DNA of 64,000 nt, from assembly GCA_963744105.1 (NCBI GenBank), contig CAVUSJ010000002.1, positions 616,401 to 680,400 on the forward strand, read 5' to 3'. Below the pieces are notes generated by a model. That model had not been told where the DNA came from. It saw only the letters and a list, made by a program, of their open reading frames with translations, and made no database searches. A program made the translations under genes and the position numbers. Positions 51,678-60,410 of the stretch are shown piece by piece (within the stretch, counting starts at the first letter, position 1; every line of letters begins with the position of its first letter). The stretch comes from DASUPK01 sp963744105. Lineage in GTDB: Bacteria; Actinomycetota; Thermoleophilia; Solirubrobacterales; 70-9.

Positions 51678-52667
51678 ATGCGCGCCATGGTCCTCGAAGC
51701 CCCCGGCCAGGAGCTGGTGGAGCGGGATCTGCCGGAGCCGGAGCCGGCCGAGGGGCAGATCCTGATCGATGTCTCGACCTGCGGCGTCTGTCGCACCGAC
51801 CTGCACATCGTCGACGGCGAGCTGACCGAGCCGAAGCTGCCGCTGGTGCTCGGGCATCAGATCGTCGGCACCGTGGTCCGAGGAGGGGAGGGCACGAGCC
51901 GCTTCGCCGAGGGCGATCGCGTCGGCGTTCCCTGGCTGGGCTGGACGGACGGGACCTGCCGCTTCTGCCGCTCCGCCCGCGAGAACCTGTGCGAGCACGC
52001 GAAGTTCACCGGCTACGACCTCGATGGGGGCTACGCCGAGCGGGCGGTGGCCGACGAGCGCTTCTGCTTCCCCATCCCCGGCGAGCAGTCCGACGATCAC
52101 GTCGCGCCCCTTCTCTGCGCCGGGCTGATCGGCTACCGGTCGCTCCGCCTGGCCGGTCACGGGGAGCGAATCGGCCTGTACGGATTCGGCTCCTCCGCTC
52201 ACATCGTCTGCCAGGTCGCCGTCGCGCAGGGCTGGCACGTGTACGCGCTGACCAGGGAGGGCGACACCGAGACCCAGGAGCTGGCGCGCTCCCTCGGCGC
52301 CGAATGGGCGGGCGCCGTGGGAGACCGGGCCGCTTCCGACCTCGACGCCGCGATCGTCTTCGCCCCGGCCGGAGAGCTGATGGTGGAGGCGCTCCGGGCG
52401 ATGGCCCCGGGCGGGACGGTCGTCTCCGCCGGAATCCACATGAGCGACATCCCATCCTTCCCGTACGAGCTCCTCTGGCACGAGCGGACGATGCGCTCCG
52501 TGGCGAACCTGACCCGCCGGGACGGCGAGGAGTTTCTGCCCCTGGCCGCGAGCGTGCCGGTGGAGACGCGGATTCAGGTCTACCCGCTCGCCGACGCCAA
52601 CCGTGCGCTGGATGACATTCGTCACGGTAGGGTTGAGGGGTCCGCCGTGCTGCAGATCGGCGGTTAG
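51678..52667 (+). CDS. Zinc-dependent alcohol dehydrogenase family protein
   Basis: A 329-residue MDR-superfamily enzyme. Catalytic zinc ligands are in CGVCRTDLHIVDGEL and GHQIVG; the structural-zinc loop is GTCRFCRSARENLCEH with three evident Cys. Nucleotide site GLYGFGSSAHIVCQVAVA. Start ATG 51678 gives MRAMVLEAPGQELVERDLP. Likely an NAD(P)-linked alcohol/aldehyde oxidoreductase of AdhP-like type; substrate unknown. Confidence 0.9.
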   Translation: MRAMVLEAPGQELVERDLPEPEPAEGQILIDVSTCGVCRTDLHIVDGELTEPKLPLVLGHQIVGTVVRGGEGTSRFAEGDRVGVPWLGWTDGTCRFCRSARENLCEHAKFTGYDLDGGYAERAVADERFCFPIPGEQSDDHVAPLLCAGLIGYRSLRLAGHGERIGLYGFGSSAHIVCQVAVAQGWHVYALTREGDTETQELARSLGAEWAGAVGDRAASDLDAAIVFAPAGELMVEALRAMAPGGTVVSAGIHMSDIPSFPYELLWHERTMRSVANLTRRDGEEFLPLAASVPVETRIQVYPLADANRALDDIRHGRVEGSAVLQIGG

Positions 52668-52682
52668 CCTCTAATCAGAGGC
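52667..52682 (+). terminator. Hairpin between dehydrogenase and cupin genes
   Basis: GCCTCT-AATC-AGAGGC forms a perfect 6-bp stem starting on the last base of the dehydrogenase stop codon and ending 20 bp before the cupin ATG. It may be a partial terminator or an mRNA-processing or stability element. No T-run. Confidence 0.4.
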
Positions 52683-52702
52683 GTGGGGAGAGGAAAAGAC
52701 AA

Positions 52703-53128
52703 ATGCCAGATGTGACCGTCAAGCGCGTCGAGGACTTCGAGGCGATCTTCGGTGGAGGCTTCCGGCGTGCGCGTGCCGGCCTGGGCGTGAGCTCGTTCGG
52801 CCTCGCCGTCATCGACCTCCCGGCGAACTTCTCGCACTTCCCCGAGCACGACCAGACCCACGACGACCAGGAGGAGGTCTACACGGTCGTCTCCGGCCGG
52901 GCGATCCTCCGGGTCGGTGGGGAGGAGTACGAGCTCGAGCCCGGCGTCTTCGCGCGGGTCGGGGCGACCGAGAAGCGCAAGCTGATCACCGGGGACGAGC
53001 CCGCCCGGATCATCGCCATGGGTGCGATGCCCGGCAGGGTCTACGAGCCGCCCGAGTTCACCAACGAGGGCACCAAGCCGCCCTCGATGGAGGAGATCAA
53101 GTCGAAGAGCGCGACGCCGGCGCTCTAG
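52703..53128 (+). CDS. Cupin-domain protein
   Basis: A 141-residue single cupin barrel: FSHFPEHDQTHDDQEEVYTVVSGRAILRVGGEEYEL, then GVFARVGATEKRKLITGDEP. Part of the usual His/Glu metal set is present (HDDQEEVY), the second-motif His is not evident. Function unknown. It follows the alcohol dehydrogenase on the same strand. Confidence 0.82.
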   Translation: MPDVTVKRVEDFEAIFGGGFRRARAGLGVSSFGLAVIDLPANFSHFPEHDQTHDDQEEVYTVVSGRAILRVGGEEYELEPGVFARVGATEKRKLITGDEPARIIAMGAMPGRVYEPPEFTNEGTKPPSMEEIKSKSATPAL

Positions 53129-53142
53129 CGGCCACCGGGCCG
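53129..53142. terminator. Bidirectional hairpin between cupin and cofE
   Basis: CGGCC-ACCG-GGCCG fits exactly between the converging stop codons of the cupin gene and cofE. It resembles the hairpin after pckG (GCGGCC-ACCA-GGCCGC), so this stem type is probably a standard terminator of the genome. Confidence 0.5.
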
Positions 53143-53143
53143 T

Positions 53144-53902
53144 CTACCTGAACAGGTCGTCCTCCGCCGCGCGGCGCAGCGGAGCGGCGCCCGGGCCGTC
53201 GTCCGCCGTGACCAGGTCCCCGGCCCCGGAGATCACCGCTCCCGGCACGCCGGAGTCCTTGCCCCGCACCAGATCGGCGGCCGACGCGAGCTCGTCGGCG
53301 ACAGCGATCACCGTGGCCGAGAGCTCGGCTCCACGCTGATCGCGCCTGCCCCGCCAGTCCTCCACCGCGGCGACGCCGGCGCAGCCGATCGCGATCTCGG
53401 CCTGGCCGACCCGCCACGGGCGCCCGAAGCTGTCGGCGATCACCACCGCCGGGGAGGCGCCTGAAGCCTTCGCGATCTCGCCACGGATTCGCCGTGCCGA
53501 GGCATCGCCGTCGACCGGGAGGAGCGATACCCGGCCCTCCCCGAGATTGGAGGAGTCGATGCCCGCGTTGGCGCACACCCAGCCCTCGTTCGTCTCGGTG
53601 ATCAGCACTCCCCGCTCGGCCCGCACCACCCGCGTGCTCTCAGCCAGCACCAGCTCGACCAGGGCCGGGTCCTTGTCCAGCTCCTCGGCGAGCTCGCGCG
53701 CGCGATCGCCCGGCTCCACGTCCGAGAGATCCCGGACTCGTCCCTCCACCTTGGAGACCGCCTTCTGCGAGATGACGACCACGTCATCCCGCGCGGGAGA
53801 GGCCGACTCCGCGATCAGGCGCCCGAGCGGATCGCCCTCACGCAGCTCCGGCAGCCCGAGCAGGGGCTTGATCAACAGTTCGCGAGCCGTCATCGGCGGC
53901 AC
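53144..53902 (-). CDS. cofE: Coenzyme F420-0:L-glutamate ligase (CofE, stand-alone)
   Basis: A 252-residue ligase that adds glutamates to F420-0. Family elements: DDVVVISQKAVSKVEGR, ETNEGWVCANAGIDSSN, IADSFGRPWRVGQAEIAIGC and KDSGVPGAVISGAGDLV. Unlike mycobacterial FbiB it lacks the C-terminal FMN-binding domain, which completes F420 in that group; the corresponding step must be encoded elsewhere or be handled differently. Start GTG 53902 or ATG 53893. Confidence 0.92.
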   Translation of the reverse strand: MPPMTARELLIKPLLGLPELREGDPLGRLIAESASPARDDVVVISQKAVSKVEGRVRDLSDVEPGDRARELAEELDKDPALVELVLAESTRVVRAERGVLITETNEGWVCANAGIDSSNLGEGRVSLLPVDGDASARRIRGEIAKASGASPAVVIADSFGRPWRVGQAEIAIGCAGVAAVEDWRGRRDQRGAELSATVIAVADELASAADLVRGKDSGVPGAVISGAGDLVTADDGPGAAPLRRAAEDDLFR

Positions 53903-53924
53903 AAGCTACGCCGCCGAGGGAAAG

Positions 53925-54614
53925 CTAGGCGGCTGCGGGCTGCGTCCGCTCGCCGAGCTCCCAGAGGACCTTGGCCGTCCGCGGAGCCGGCTGCGGATCG
54001 AGCAGCAGGCGATCGCGCAGCAGCGCGTAGTCCTCGGCCGTGTCGAGGTCGATGCCCATCGAGGCGACCTGCTCCAGCGCGAAGCTGATTCCCGAGCCCC
54101 GCGCCCGGCTGACGTGGCGGGCGCAGCTGTCGGGCCCGAAGGCGGGGAGGAAGACATCGGGCGGGGCGAGCACCAGGCCGTTGGTGCCGGTCCCGTGCCG
54201 GTCGGGGATGATCAGAGCGGTCCTGGGCGAGCGCCCAATGCGGGCATCGAGCTCGTCGGTGTCGAGCATCGGACAATCGACAGGGAGCATCGCGACCCGA
54301 CCCGCCCCCTCGGCCATCGCCGCCCGGGCGCCCGCCGCGGCGGCCTCGGAATGGCCCCCATCCGCCTTCTGGATCAGAACCTTGTGGCCGAACCAGCGCA
54401 CCTGGCGCGCGATCGACTCGTCGGCGGTGACGACGAGGATGTCGTCGATGCAGCGGCTCCGGGGCAGCTTCACGATCAGGTCGAGGAAGAGAGCCTCGGC
54501 GAGCTGGTTGCGCTCGTCCGCGGACAGCGTGCCGTCCAGTCGCCCGTTGGCGACCGAAAGCCCCTTCACCGGAACGATCGCGGTCGTATGCAAGTTGTTG
54601 GAATCCGCCCCCAC
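53925..54614 (-). CDS. cofC: 2-phospholactate/PEP guanylyltransferase (CofC/FbiD)
   Basis: A 229-residue nucleotidyltransferase fold: TTAIVPVKGLSVANGRLDG at the N-terminus, VAMLPVDCPMLDTDELDARI (metal site) and HGTGTNGLVLAPPDVF, all typical of CofC. It activates PEP or phospholactate with GTP to supply the CofD reaction. It lies 22 bp upstream of cofE in the same direction and downstream of cofD. Confidence 0.92.
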   Translation of the reverse strand: MGADSNNLHTTAIVPVKGLSVANGRLDGTLSADERNQLAEALFLDLIVKLPRSRCIDDILVVTADESIARQVRWFGHKVLIQKADGGHSEAAAAGARAAMAEGAGRVAMLPVDCPMLDTDELDARIGRSPRTALIIPDRHGTGTNGLVLAPPDVFLPAFGPDSCARHVSRARGSGISFALEQVASMGIDLDTAEDYALLRDRLLLDPQPAPRTAKVLWELGERTQPAAA

Positions 54615-54666
54615 GGATGATCAGGCTAGCGGGTAGAGGCGGGCACATACCCGGTTCCGGGGGTAT

Positions 54667-55599
54667 CTAGGCCTGCTGCCTCAGCGTCGACGCGAACTCG
54701 AGGGTCTGCTCGGCGAGCTCACGCCTCCCGCCGCGCCCCTCCATCAGGGTGGGGCAGCTCATCACGTGGATGCCGTCCGGGGGTGGATCGGGGTCCTCCG
54801 GATCGCAGATCATCCCGTCGAGCAGTCCCTCGTACAGCGATGCGGCCCCCGCGGCCGTCGAAGGGCGGCCCACCGCGAGCATGAACAGGTCGGTCGGCCC
54901 TTTGACGACTTGGCCGGCCACGTAGGGGCTGACCGCGACGACCGGCGCGGCTGACGATGCCATCGCCTCGCGCACAGCCGGCATGGAGAGGATCGGCCCG
55001 ATCGAGATCACCGGATTGGAGGGGCCGATCACGATCGCATCGGCGTCCCCGATCGCCGCGAGCACCTCGGGGGTCGGGACGGCCCCGTCCAGGCCCTCGA
55101 TTTCGACTCCCTCGACCTCGGCCTGCGCGTGCTCGGCGACCAGGTACTGCTGCAGGTCCCGCCAGCCCGCGGCCGTCCTGACGCGCGTGCGGACCGGTTC
55201 CTCGCACATGGGCAGCACGGACGCGCGAACGCCGAGGGCGCGCGCGATCTGGGCCTGCGCCTCGGTGCGCCGGCCGCCCTCGGCGATGAACTCCCTGCGG
55301 TAGAGGCAGGTCGCCAGGTCGCGATCGGAGAGGCGGAACCAGTCAGGCGTCCCGAGCCTGACGAGCCGATCGAAGACCGTGAACGTGTCGTCCTTGATTC
55401 CCCAGCCGCGCTCCTCGTCGATGTCGCCGCTCAGCCAATAGGTGATCAGGTCCGGGTCGGGGGAGACGTCCACGCCCGCGATCTCGATGTCGTCGCCCGT
55501 GTTGGCGATCACCGAGAGCCCCTCGCCGAGGACGTCCTGCAGGCCGGCAGCGAGTTTCGCCCCGCCGGTTCCCCCGGCGAGGACCACTGCCCGCGTCAC
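54667..55599 (-). CDS. cofD: FO phosphotransferase CofD/FbiA
   Basis: A 310-residue protein: VVLAGGTGGAKLAAGLQDVL, VIANTGDDIEIAGVDVSPDPD and IVIGPSNPVISIGPILSMP are diagnostic for CofD. It transfers the phospholactyl or phosphoenolpyruvyl group to FO to give (dehydro-)F420-0. GTG 55599 overlaps the F420-reductase stop as GTGA, so the two are coupled; cofC follows 52 bp after its end. Confidence 0.94.
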   Translation of the reverse strand: MTRAVVLAGGTGGAKLAAGLQDVLGEGLSVIANTGDDIEIAGVDVSPDPDLITYWLSGDIDEERGWGIKDDTFTVFDRLVRLGTPDWFRLSDRDLATCLYRREFIAEGGRRTEAQAQIARALGVRASVLPMCEEPVRTRVRTAAGWRDLQQYLVAEHAQAEVEGVEIEGLDGAVPTPEVLAAIGDADAIVIGPSNPVISIGPILSMPAVREAMASSAAPVVAVSPYVAGQVVKGPTDLFMLAVGRPSTAAGAASLYEGLLDGMICDPEDPDPPPDGIHVMSCPTLMEGRGGRRELAEQTLEFASTLRQQA

Positions 55600-56279
55600 T
55601 TCCAGTGGTCTTCCTCCGGCAGGCCGGTGATCTTGATTCCGGCGTGGGTCTTGTAGCGGCTGTTGATGCCGATCAACAAGGCGGTGAGCGGTTCCACGAT
55701 CTTGGCCTGATCGAGCGGCCCGGCATTGACCACCCGGAGCCCGTCGATCAGCTCGATGATCTCGGCCACCCGGGCCTTGTCCGCCTTGCGGTTGCCGCAG
55801 ATCAGCACGTCCTCGTCGAGCTCGTCGCCGCCGGCCATGGAGGGGGCGCTCACGGTGTGCAGCGCCGAGATCACGGTCACGCCGTCCGGGGCCATCTCCT
55901 GGGCTTGCTGTGCCGCCGAGCCCTGCCATACGCCGACCGTCCGGGTCGCCTTGCCCGAGATCGCGGCCGCGAGCGGGACCGTGCAGTCGACCAGCAGCTG
56001 ACCATCACTGAGCGCCTCCTTCAGGTTCGTGAGGGTCTCGGACTGGGCGCGGAACGGGACCGTCAGGAAGACGATCGGCCCGCGTTTCGCCGCCTCGCCG
56101 TTCTCCAGTCCCTCCACCTCTGCGCCGGGAACGGCCTCTCGCAGCCGCTTCGCGGCCTCCTCGGCCCGCTCGGGCTTCCGCGACCCGATCACGATGGTCT
56201 GACCCGCGCGCAGGAGGCGCACCGCCAAGCCGTAGCCCAGCGCTCCGGTGCCGCCGATGATCGGGATTGGCTCCGCCAT
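55596..56279 (-). CDS. NADPH-dependent F420 reductase (Fno/NpdG-like)
   Basis: A 227-residue Rossmann protein: IPIIGGTGALGYGLAVRLLR, VIGSRKPERAEEAAKRL for NADPH, and LDQAKIVEPLTALLIGINSRYK at the C-terminus, as in F420H2:NADP oxidoreductases. It exchanges hydride between NADPH and F420, linking the cofactor made by the adjacent genes to central redox metabolism. First gene of the cofD-cofC-cofE series. ATG 56279 gives the family start MAEPIPIIGG. Confidence 0.9.
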   Translation of the reverse strand: MAEPIPIIGGTGALGYGLAVRLLRAGQTIVIGSRKPERAEEAAKRLREAVPGAEVEGLENGEAAKRGPIVFLTVPFRAQSETLTNLKEALSDGQLLVDCTVPLAAAISGKATRTVGVWQGSAAQQAQEMAPDGVTVISALHTVSAPSMAGGDELDEDVLICGNRKADKARVAEIIELIDGLRVVNAGPLDQAKIVEPLTALLIGINSRYKTHAGIKITGLPEEDHWK

Positions 56280-56323
56280 CGGCGAGCAAGCTACAGGGCG
56301 GCCCGAATAGGCTGCCTGTCCCC

Positions 56324-57064
56324 ATGAGGCTCGAAGGCAAGAAGGCACTGGTCACCGGCGGCGCAAGCGGCATCGGCGCGGCGATCGCCCGGCGGCTCGC
56401 CGCCGAGGGCGCCGACGTCACAATCGGCGATCTCAACCTCGACGACGCGACGAAGGTGGCGGGCGAGATCTCCGGACTGGCGATCGAGCTCGACGTCACC
56501 GACCTCGGCTCCGCTCAGGCCGCAGTCGACAGCGCGGGCCCGCCGATCGACATCCTCGTCAACAACGCCGGGACCGACGAGTTCGGCTTCTTCACCCAGA
56601 CCACTCCGGAGCAGTGGGAAAAGGTGATCGCGGTGAACCTCCGTGGGGTCCTCAACTGCACGTACGCCGCCCTGCCGGGCATGCAGGACGCCGGCTACGG
56701 GCGCATCGTGAGCATCGCGTCCGAGGCGGGCCGCGTGGGGTCCAAGGGCTCCGCCGTCTACTCGGCTGCGAAGGGCGGCGTGATCGCCTTCACCAAGGTC
56801 ATGGCGCGCGAGGGCGCGCGCTTCGGGATCACCGCCAACGCCATCGCGCCGGGCCCGATCGAGACCCCGCTCCTGATGCAGGCCAAGGAGTTCGGCGAGA
56901 TCGGCGAGAAGATCATCGAGACGATGAAGGGCGGTACCCAGCTCAAGCGGCTCGGCCAGCCCGAGGAGGTCGCGGCCGTGGCCGCCTTCCTCGCCTCCGA
57001 CGACTCCTCCTACGTCACCGGAGAGTGCATCGGGGCCTCCGGCGGGATGGGCATGGTGGGATGA
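56324..57064 (+). CDS. Short-chain dehydrogenase (FabG-like)
   Basis: A 246-residue classical SDR: TGGASGIGAAIARRLA, LVNNAG, SIASEAGRVG with catalytic Ser, YSAAK and the NAIAPGPIETPLL segment. Asp in GDLNLDDA after strand 2 suggests NAD(H) preference. With the following acyl-CoA thioesterase (ATGA overlap) and HMG-CoA lyase it suggests acyl-CoA or branched-chain breakdown; substrate unknown. Confidence 0.9.
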   Translation: MRLEGKKALVTGGASGIGAAIARRLAAEGADVTIGDLNLDDATKVAGEISGLAIELDVTDLGSAQAAVDSAGPPIDILVNNAGTDEFGFFTQTTPEQWEKVIAVNLRGVLNCTYAALPGMQDAGYGRIVSIASEAGRVGSKGSAVYSAAKGGVIAFTKVMAREGARFGITANAIAPGPIETPLLMQAKEFGEIGEKIIETMKGGTQLKRLGQPEEVAAVAAFLASDDSSYVTGECIGASGGMGMVG

Positions 57065-57435
57065 CGCTGAAGCCCGGCATGGAGCGCGACATGGAGTTCG
57101 TCGTCGAGCACCGGCTGATCACCGACGTCGGGGGAACGATCGGCACCAGCGTGCTCTCGACGCCGGGGATGATCGGGATGATGGAGGCCTGCTGCGCCGG
57201 CCTCGCCTACGAGAACCTCGAGGACGGCAGTGCGACGGTGGGCTTCGAGGTCTGCATCAAGCACGTCGCGGCCGCCGCCGAGGGCTCGACCTGCGTCGTC
57301 CACGCGAAGCTCAACGAGATCGTCGACGGCCGGAAGCTCCGCTTCGACGTCGAGGTCAAGGAGGGCGATCGAACGATCGGCGTCGGCACCCACGAGCGGC
57401 GCGTGATCCAGGTGGGCTCGGTCACCGGCGACTAG
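57061..57435 (+). CDS. Thioesterase, FlK-like hotdog protein
   Basis: A 124-residue hotdog protein: GTIGTSVLSTPGMIGMMEAC, SATVGFEVCIKHVAAAAEGS and HERRVIQVGS resemble the fluoroacetyl-CoA thioesterase (FlK)-like family, many of which act on ordinary short acyl-CoAs. The ATG overlaps the SDR stop as ATGA, so both are translated together. Confidence 0.85.
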   Translation: MTLKPGMERDMEFVVEHRLITDVGGTIGTSVLSTPGMIGMMEACCAGLAYENLEDGSATVGFEVCIKHVAAAAEGSTCVVHAKLNEIVDGRKLRFDVEVKEGDRTIGVGTHERRVIQVGSVTGD

Positions 57436-57471
57436 CCAGGGGCGGGCCGGCGCCTGGCTAGGCTGAGGGAG

Positions 57472-58392
57472 ATGGCCGCAGAGCTTCCGAAGTCCGTTCG
57501 CATCCGCGAGGTCGGCCCTCGCGACGGGTTCCAGAACGAGCCCGAGGTGATCCCGACCGAGGAGAAGGTGAGGCTGATCGGGTTGCTGGGCGAGTCGGGC
57601 CTGCGGCGGATCGAGGTCACCTCCTTCGTCCGAGCGGACGTGATCCCGCAGCTCGCCGACGGCGCGGAGGTGCTGACCCGATTCGAGCCGCGCGAGGAGG
57701 TCGCCTATTCCGTCCTGATCCCGAACAGCAGGGGCCTCGAGAACGCGCTGAAGCTCCGTGACCGCTTCCAGGAAGCGAACTTCTTCCTCTCCGCATCGGA
57801 AACCCACAACCGCAAGAACGTGAACAGGACGATCGCCGAATCGCTGGCGGACCTGGGGGGGACGATCGCCGCAGCTCGCGACGCCGGGCTCCGCTGCGAG
57901 GGCGTGATCTCGACCAGCTTCGGCTGCCCCTACGAGGGCGAGGTGCCGCCCGAGCGCGTCTTCGAGATAGCCGGCCAGCTGCGCGATTTCGGCTGCGAGG
58001 AGATCGCCTTCGGAGACACGACCGGCATGGCGAATCCGCGACAGGTCGGAGAGTTCTTCGAGCAGGCGCGCGCCCGCCTCGAAGGCGCCGAGCTCACTGC
58101 GCACTTCCACAACACGCGCGGCCAGGGCCTGGCGAACGTGCTGGCGGCCCTCGAGCAGGGGATCGACTCCTTCGAAAGCTCCTTCGGCGAGCTCGGCGGC
58201 TGTCCGGTGCCGCCGGGGTCGACCGGGAACATCTCGACCGAGGACCTGGTCTCGATGCTCGAGGAGATGGGCGTCTCAACCGGAGTGGACCTGCCGAAGC
58301 TGATCGCGGCGTCGGCCGAGGTGCAGAAGGTCCTCGGGCGGCCGCTCGGCGCCCACCTCCTCACGGCGGGCCCGGTGGACTGGCACCGGTAG
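57472..58392 (+). CDS. Hydroxymethylglutaryl-CoA lyase
   Basis: A 306-residue HMGL/DRE-TIM metallolyase: REVGPRDGFQNEP at the N-terminus, ETHNRKNVNRT, FGDTTGMANPRQV, HFHNTRGQG metal ligands and ELGGCPVPPGSTGNISTEDL with the catalytic Cys of the flexible loop. Splits HMG-CoA into acetoacetate and acetyl-CoA in leucine breakdown. Context (SDR, thioesterase) fits acyl-CoA catabolism. Confidence 0.92.
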   Translation: MAAELPKSVRIREVGPRDGFQNEPEVIPTEEKVRLIGLLGESGLRRIEVTSFVRADVIPQLADGAEVLTRFEPREEVAYSVLIPNSRGLENALKLRDRFQEANFFLSASETHNRKNVNRTIAESLADLGGTIAAARDAGLRCEGVISTSFGCPYEGEVPPERVFEIAGQLRDFGCEEIAFGDTTGMANPRQVGEFFEQARARLEGAELTAHFHNTRGQGLANVLAALEQGIDSFESSFGELGGCPVPPGSTGNISTEDLVSMLEEMGVSTGVDLPKLIAASAEVQKVLGRPLGAHLLTAGPVDWHR

Positions 58393-58402
58393 GGTTCCCG
58401 GC

Positions 58403-58786
58403 ATGCAGAGCGACCGCTTCCGCGCCGCAGCCGAGTCGAAGGACTTCTCGGCGATCGACGACCTGTTCGCGGATGAAGTGGTCTTCCGCAGCCCGGTTGT
58501 CTTCAAGCCCTACGAGGGTCGCGAGGCGGTGGCGATGTTGCTCGGCGCGGTGGTCCAGGTGTTCGAGGACTTCCGCTACACCGACCAGGTGGAGACCGGT
58601 GACGCCGCCGCGCTTGCCTTCAGCGCCCGGGTCGGCGAGCGCGAGCTCGACGGGATCGACTTCCTCCACTTCGACGGCGAGGGCCGGATCAACCGGATGG
58701 AGGTCTTCGTCCGCCCGATGAGCGGCATGCACGCCCTCGCGGACGCGATGAAGCGGAAGCTCGAAGAAGCGACCGCAGCCGGCTAG
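58403..58786 (+). CDS. SnoaL/NTF2-like protein
   Basis: A 127-residue NTF2-like protein: RFRAAAESKDFSAIDDLFAD, PVVFKPYEGREAVAMLLGAV, FEDFRYTDQVETGD and FLHFDGEGRINRMEVFVRPM. No catalytic residues can be assigned. It follows HMG-CoA lyase by 10 bp on the same strand. Its stop abuts the converging sulfatase. Confidence 0.82.
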   Translation: MQSDRFRAAAESKDFSAIDDLFADEVVFRSPVVFKPYEGREAVAMLLGAVVQVFEDFRYTDQVETGDAAALAFSARVGERELDGIDFLHFDGEGRINRMEVFVRPMSGMHALADAMKRKLEEATAAG

Positions 58787-60286
58787 CTACTGACAGGACG
58801 CGCCGCTGCAGGTGCGCAGCTGCTCCAGGCGCGTATTCAGCTCACTCGCCTTCGCAAGGTCCTCGGGCGACGGATCGGTGGGGCCCGGCGGGTCGTAGAG
58901 CAGGTTGTGCAGCTCGTAGGGATCGTTGTCGAGGTTGTAGAGCTCCTCGTCCCCATTGCCCCACAGGTTGTAGGCCCAGGGTCCCTGCCTGACTCCGAAG
59001 GCGCCGATGTCGTAGGCCTCGATCAGCAGCGATCGATTCGCCTGGTCGGAGGGATTCTGGGCGAGCGGAAGCAGGGGGATTCCGTCCATCGGCCGGCGGG
59101 GTTGAGCCTGGGTGAGCGCGGAGATCGTGGGCGCCAGGTCGATGTTCGCGACCAGCTGGTTCCGCGTGATCGCCTCTGGGAACCCCGGTCCGCGGATGAT
59201 CAGGGGAACACGCTCCGCCTCCTCGTAGGGGTAGTCCTTGAACTCGATCCGGTGGGCTCCCATCATCAGCCCGTTGTCCGAGGTGAAGATGAAGAAGGTC
59301 TTCCGCTTGTCCCCGTACTTGCGGACCAGGCCGAAGATCCGCTTGACCTCGTCGTCGACGGAGAGCAGGCTCTCCAGCCGGCCGCGGTAGCGGCGGTCGA
59401 TGTCAGCGAGCTCGCTGTCCGATAGGCGGGGGATGTCCCGGACCTGCTCGGGCTTGTCCGAGACGTTCGGCTCGTCGAAGTTCGGGGGGCGCGGGGCCGT
59501 GATGTCGCCGAAAACGCCGAGATACTGCGGCGCGGGCTCGGGATCGCGCGTGGACGAGATCGGCGTGCCCGCCTCCCCGTGGGGATTGTTCGGGTTGTAG
59601 TACATGAAGAAGGGCTTCGGGCTGATCGTCCACTTCTTCAGCACCGCGTTCACCTTCGAGTCGAGCACGTAGTCGATGTAGTTGCTCGGCTTGCGGCTGT
59701 AGTGGCGGACCTTGCCGTTCTCATTGAGCTTGAAGCCGTAGCGGTGCTGCTCGGTCCCGCCCGTGAGCGCGTACCACTGGGTCCAGCCCTTCGGGATCAG
59801 CTTGGGGTCGGAGATGCCATAGCCGTTCAGGTACTTCCCGACCATGGCGGTCCTGTACTTGGCCTTGCGGAGCCACACCGCGAGCGTGTTGGAGCTGTCG
59901 AGGTCACCGAAGCGCTGGTCTGTCAACACGTGATGGTTGTGGGCGTACTGCCCTGTCAGGAAGGTCGCCCGTGAGGGGCAGCAGAGGGGGTAGGAGACGT
60001 AGCTGTTGCGGAAGGAGGTGCCGTGCGCGGCGAGCAGGCTGAGCGTGTTGCGCATTACGAACAGGTCGCTCTGGTTCATGTCGTCGGTGTCGATCACGAC
60101 CACGTTCGGGCGCTTCTGGCGCGCGTTCTCACGGCGCAGCTGCGCGAGCTTCTCCCGGTGCGCCTGGCACGCCTTGTCGCACGCCGCGGAGGCAGGCGCG
60201 GGCGTGCCGGCCGCCGACCAGGCGAGAGCGCCCGCGACCAGCACGGCGAGGATGAAGCCGGCCCGATGTGGTCTGCCCCAGCTCAT
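58787..60286 (-). CDS. Secreted sulfatase
   Basis: A 499-residue exported sulfatase. Signal peptide (FILAVLVAGALAWSAAG). Metal site NVVVIDTDDMNQSDL; the formylglycine motif is C102-C-P-S-R (LCCPSRATFLTGQ), with C102 as the residue to be modified; second metal site FIFTSDNGLMMGAHR. It hydrolyses sulfate esters outside the cytoplasm; substrate unknown. A formylglycine-generating enzyme is required but not in the window. Confidence 0.93.
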   Translation of the reverse strand: MSWGRPHRAGFILAVLVAGALAWSAAGTPAPASAACDKACQAHREKLAQLRRENARQKRPNVVVIDTDDMNQSDLFVMRNTLSLLAAHGTSFRNSYVSYPLCCPSRATFLTGQYAHNHHVLTDQRFGDLDSSNTLAVWLRKAKYRTAMVGKYLNGYGISDPKLIPKGWTQWYALTGGTEQHRYGFKLNENGKVRHYSRKPSNYIDYVLDSKVNAVLKKWTISPKPFFMYYNPNNPHGEAGTPISSTRDPEPAPQYLGVFGDITAPRPPNFDEPNVSDKPEQVRDIPRLSDSELADIDRRYRGRLESLLSVDDEVKRIFGLVRKYGDKRKTFFIFTSDNGLMMGAHRIEFKDYPYEEAERVPLIIRGPGFPEAITRNQLVANIDLAPTISALTQAQPRRPMDGIPLLPLAQNPSDQANRSLLIEAYDIGAFGVRQGPWAYNLWGNGDEELYNLDNDPYELHNLLYDPPGPTDPSPEDLAKASELNTRLEQLRTCSGASCQ

Positions 60287-60410
60287 TCCGATCAGAAACC
60301 CGCGTCACCTTAGGTGGTTGCGCTGACGGGGCGGCGCGGTGACCTGACGCCACGTATTCTCCCGCCGGCCCAAGTCAGACTCATACTCGAAAAAGAGGGA
60401 GCGAAAACAC

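Noticed and set aside
56614..57435. A single long gene covering the end of the SDR and the thioesterase
   Set aside because: The first part is out of frame with the SDR; the thioesterase has its own ATG at 57061 overlapping the SDR stop.
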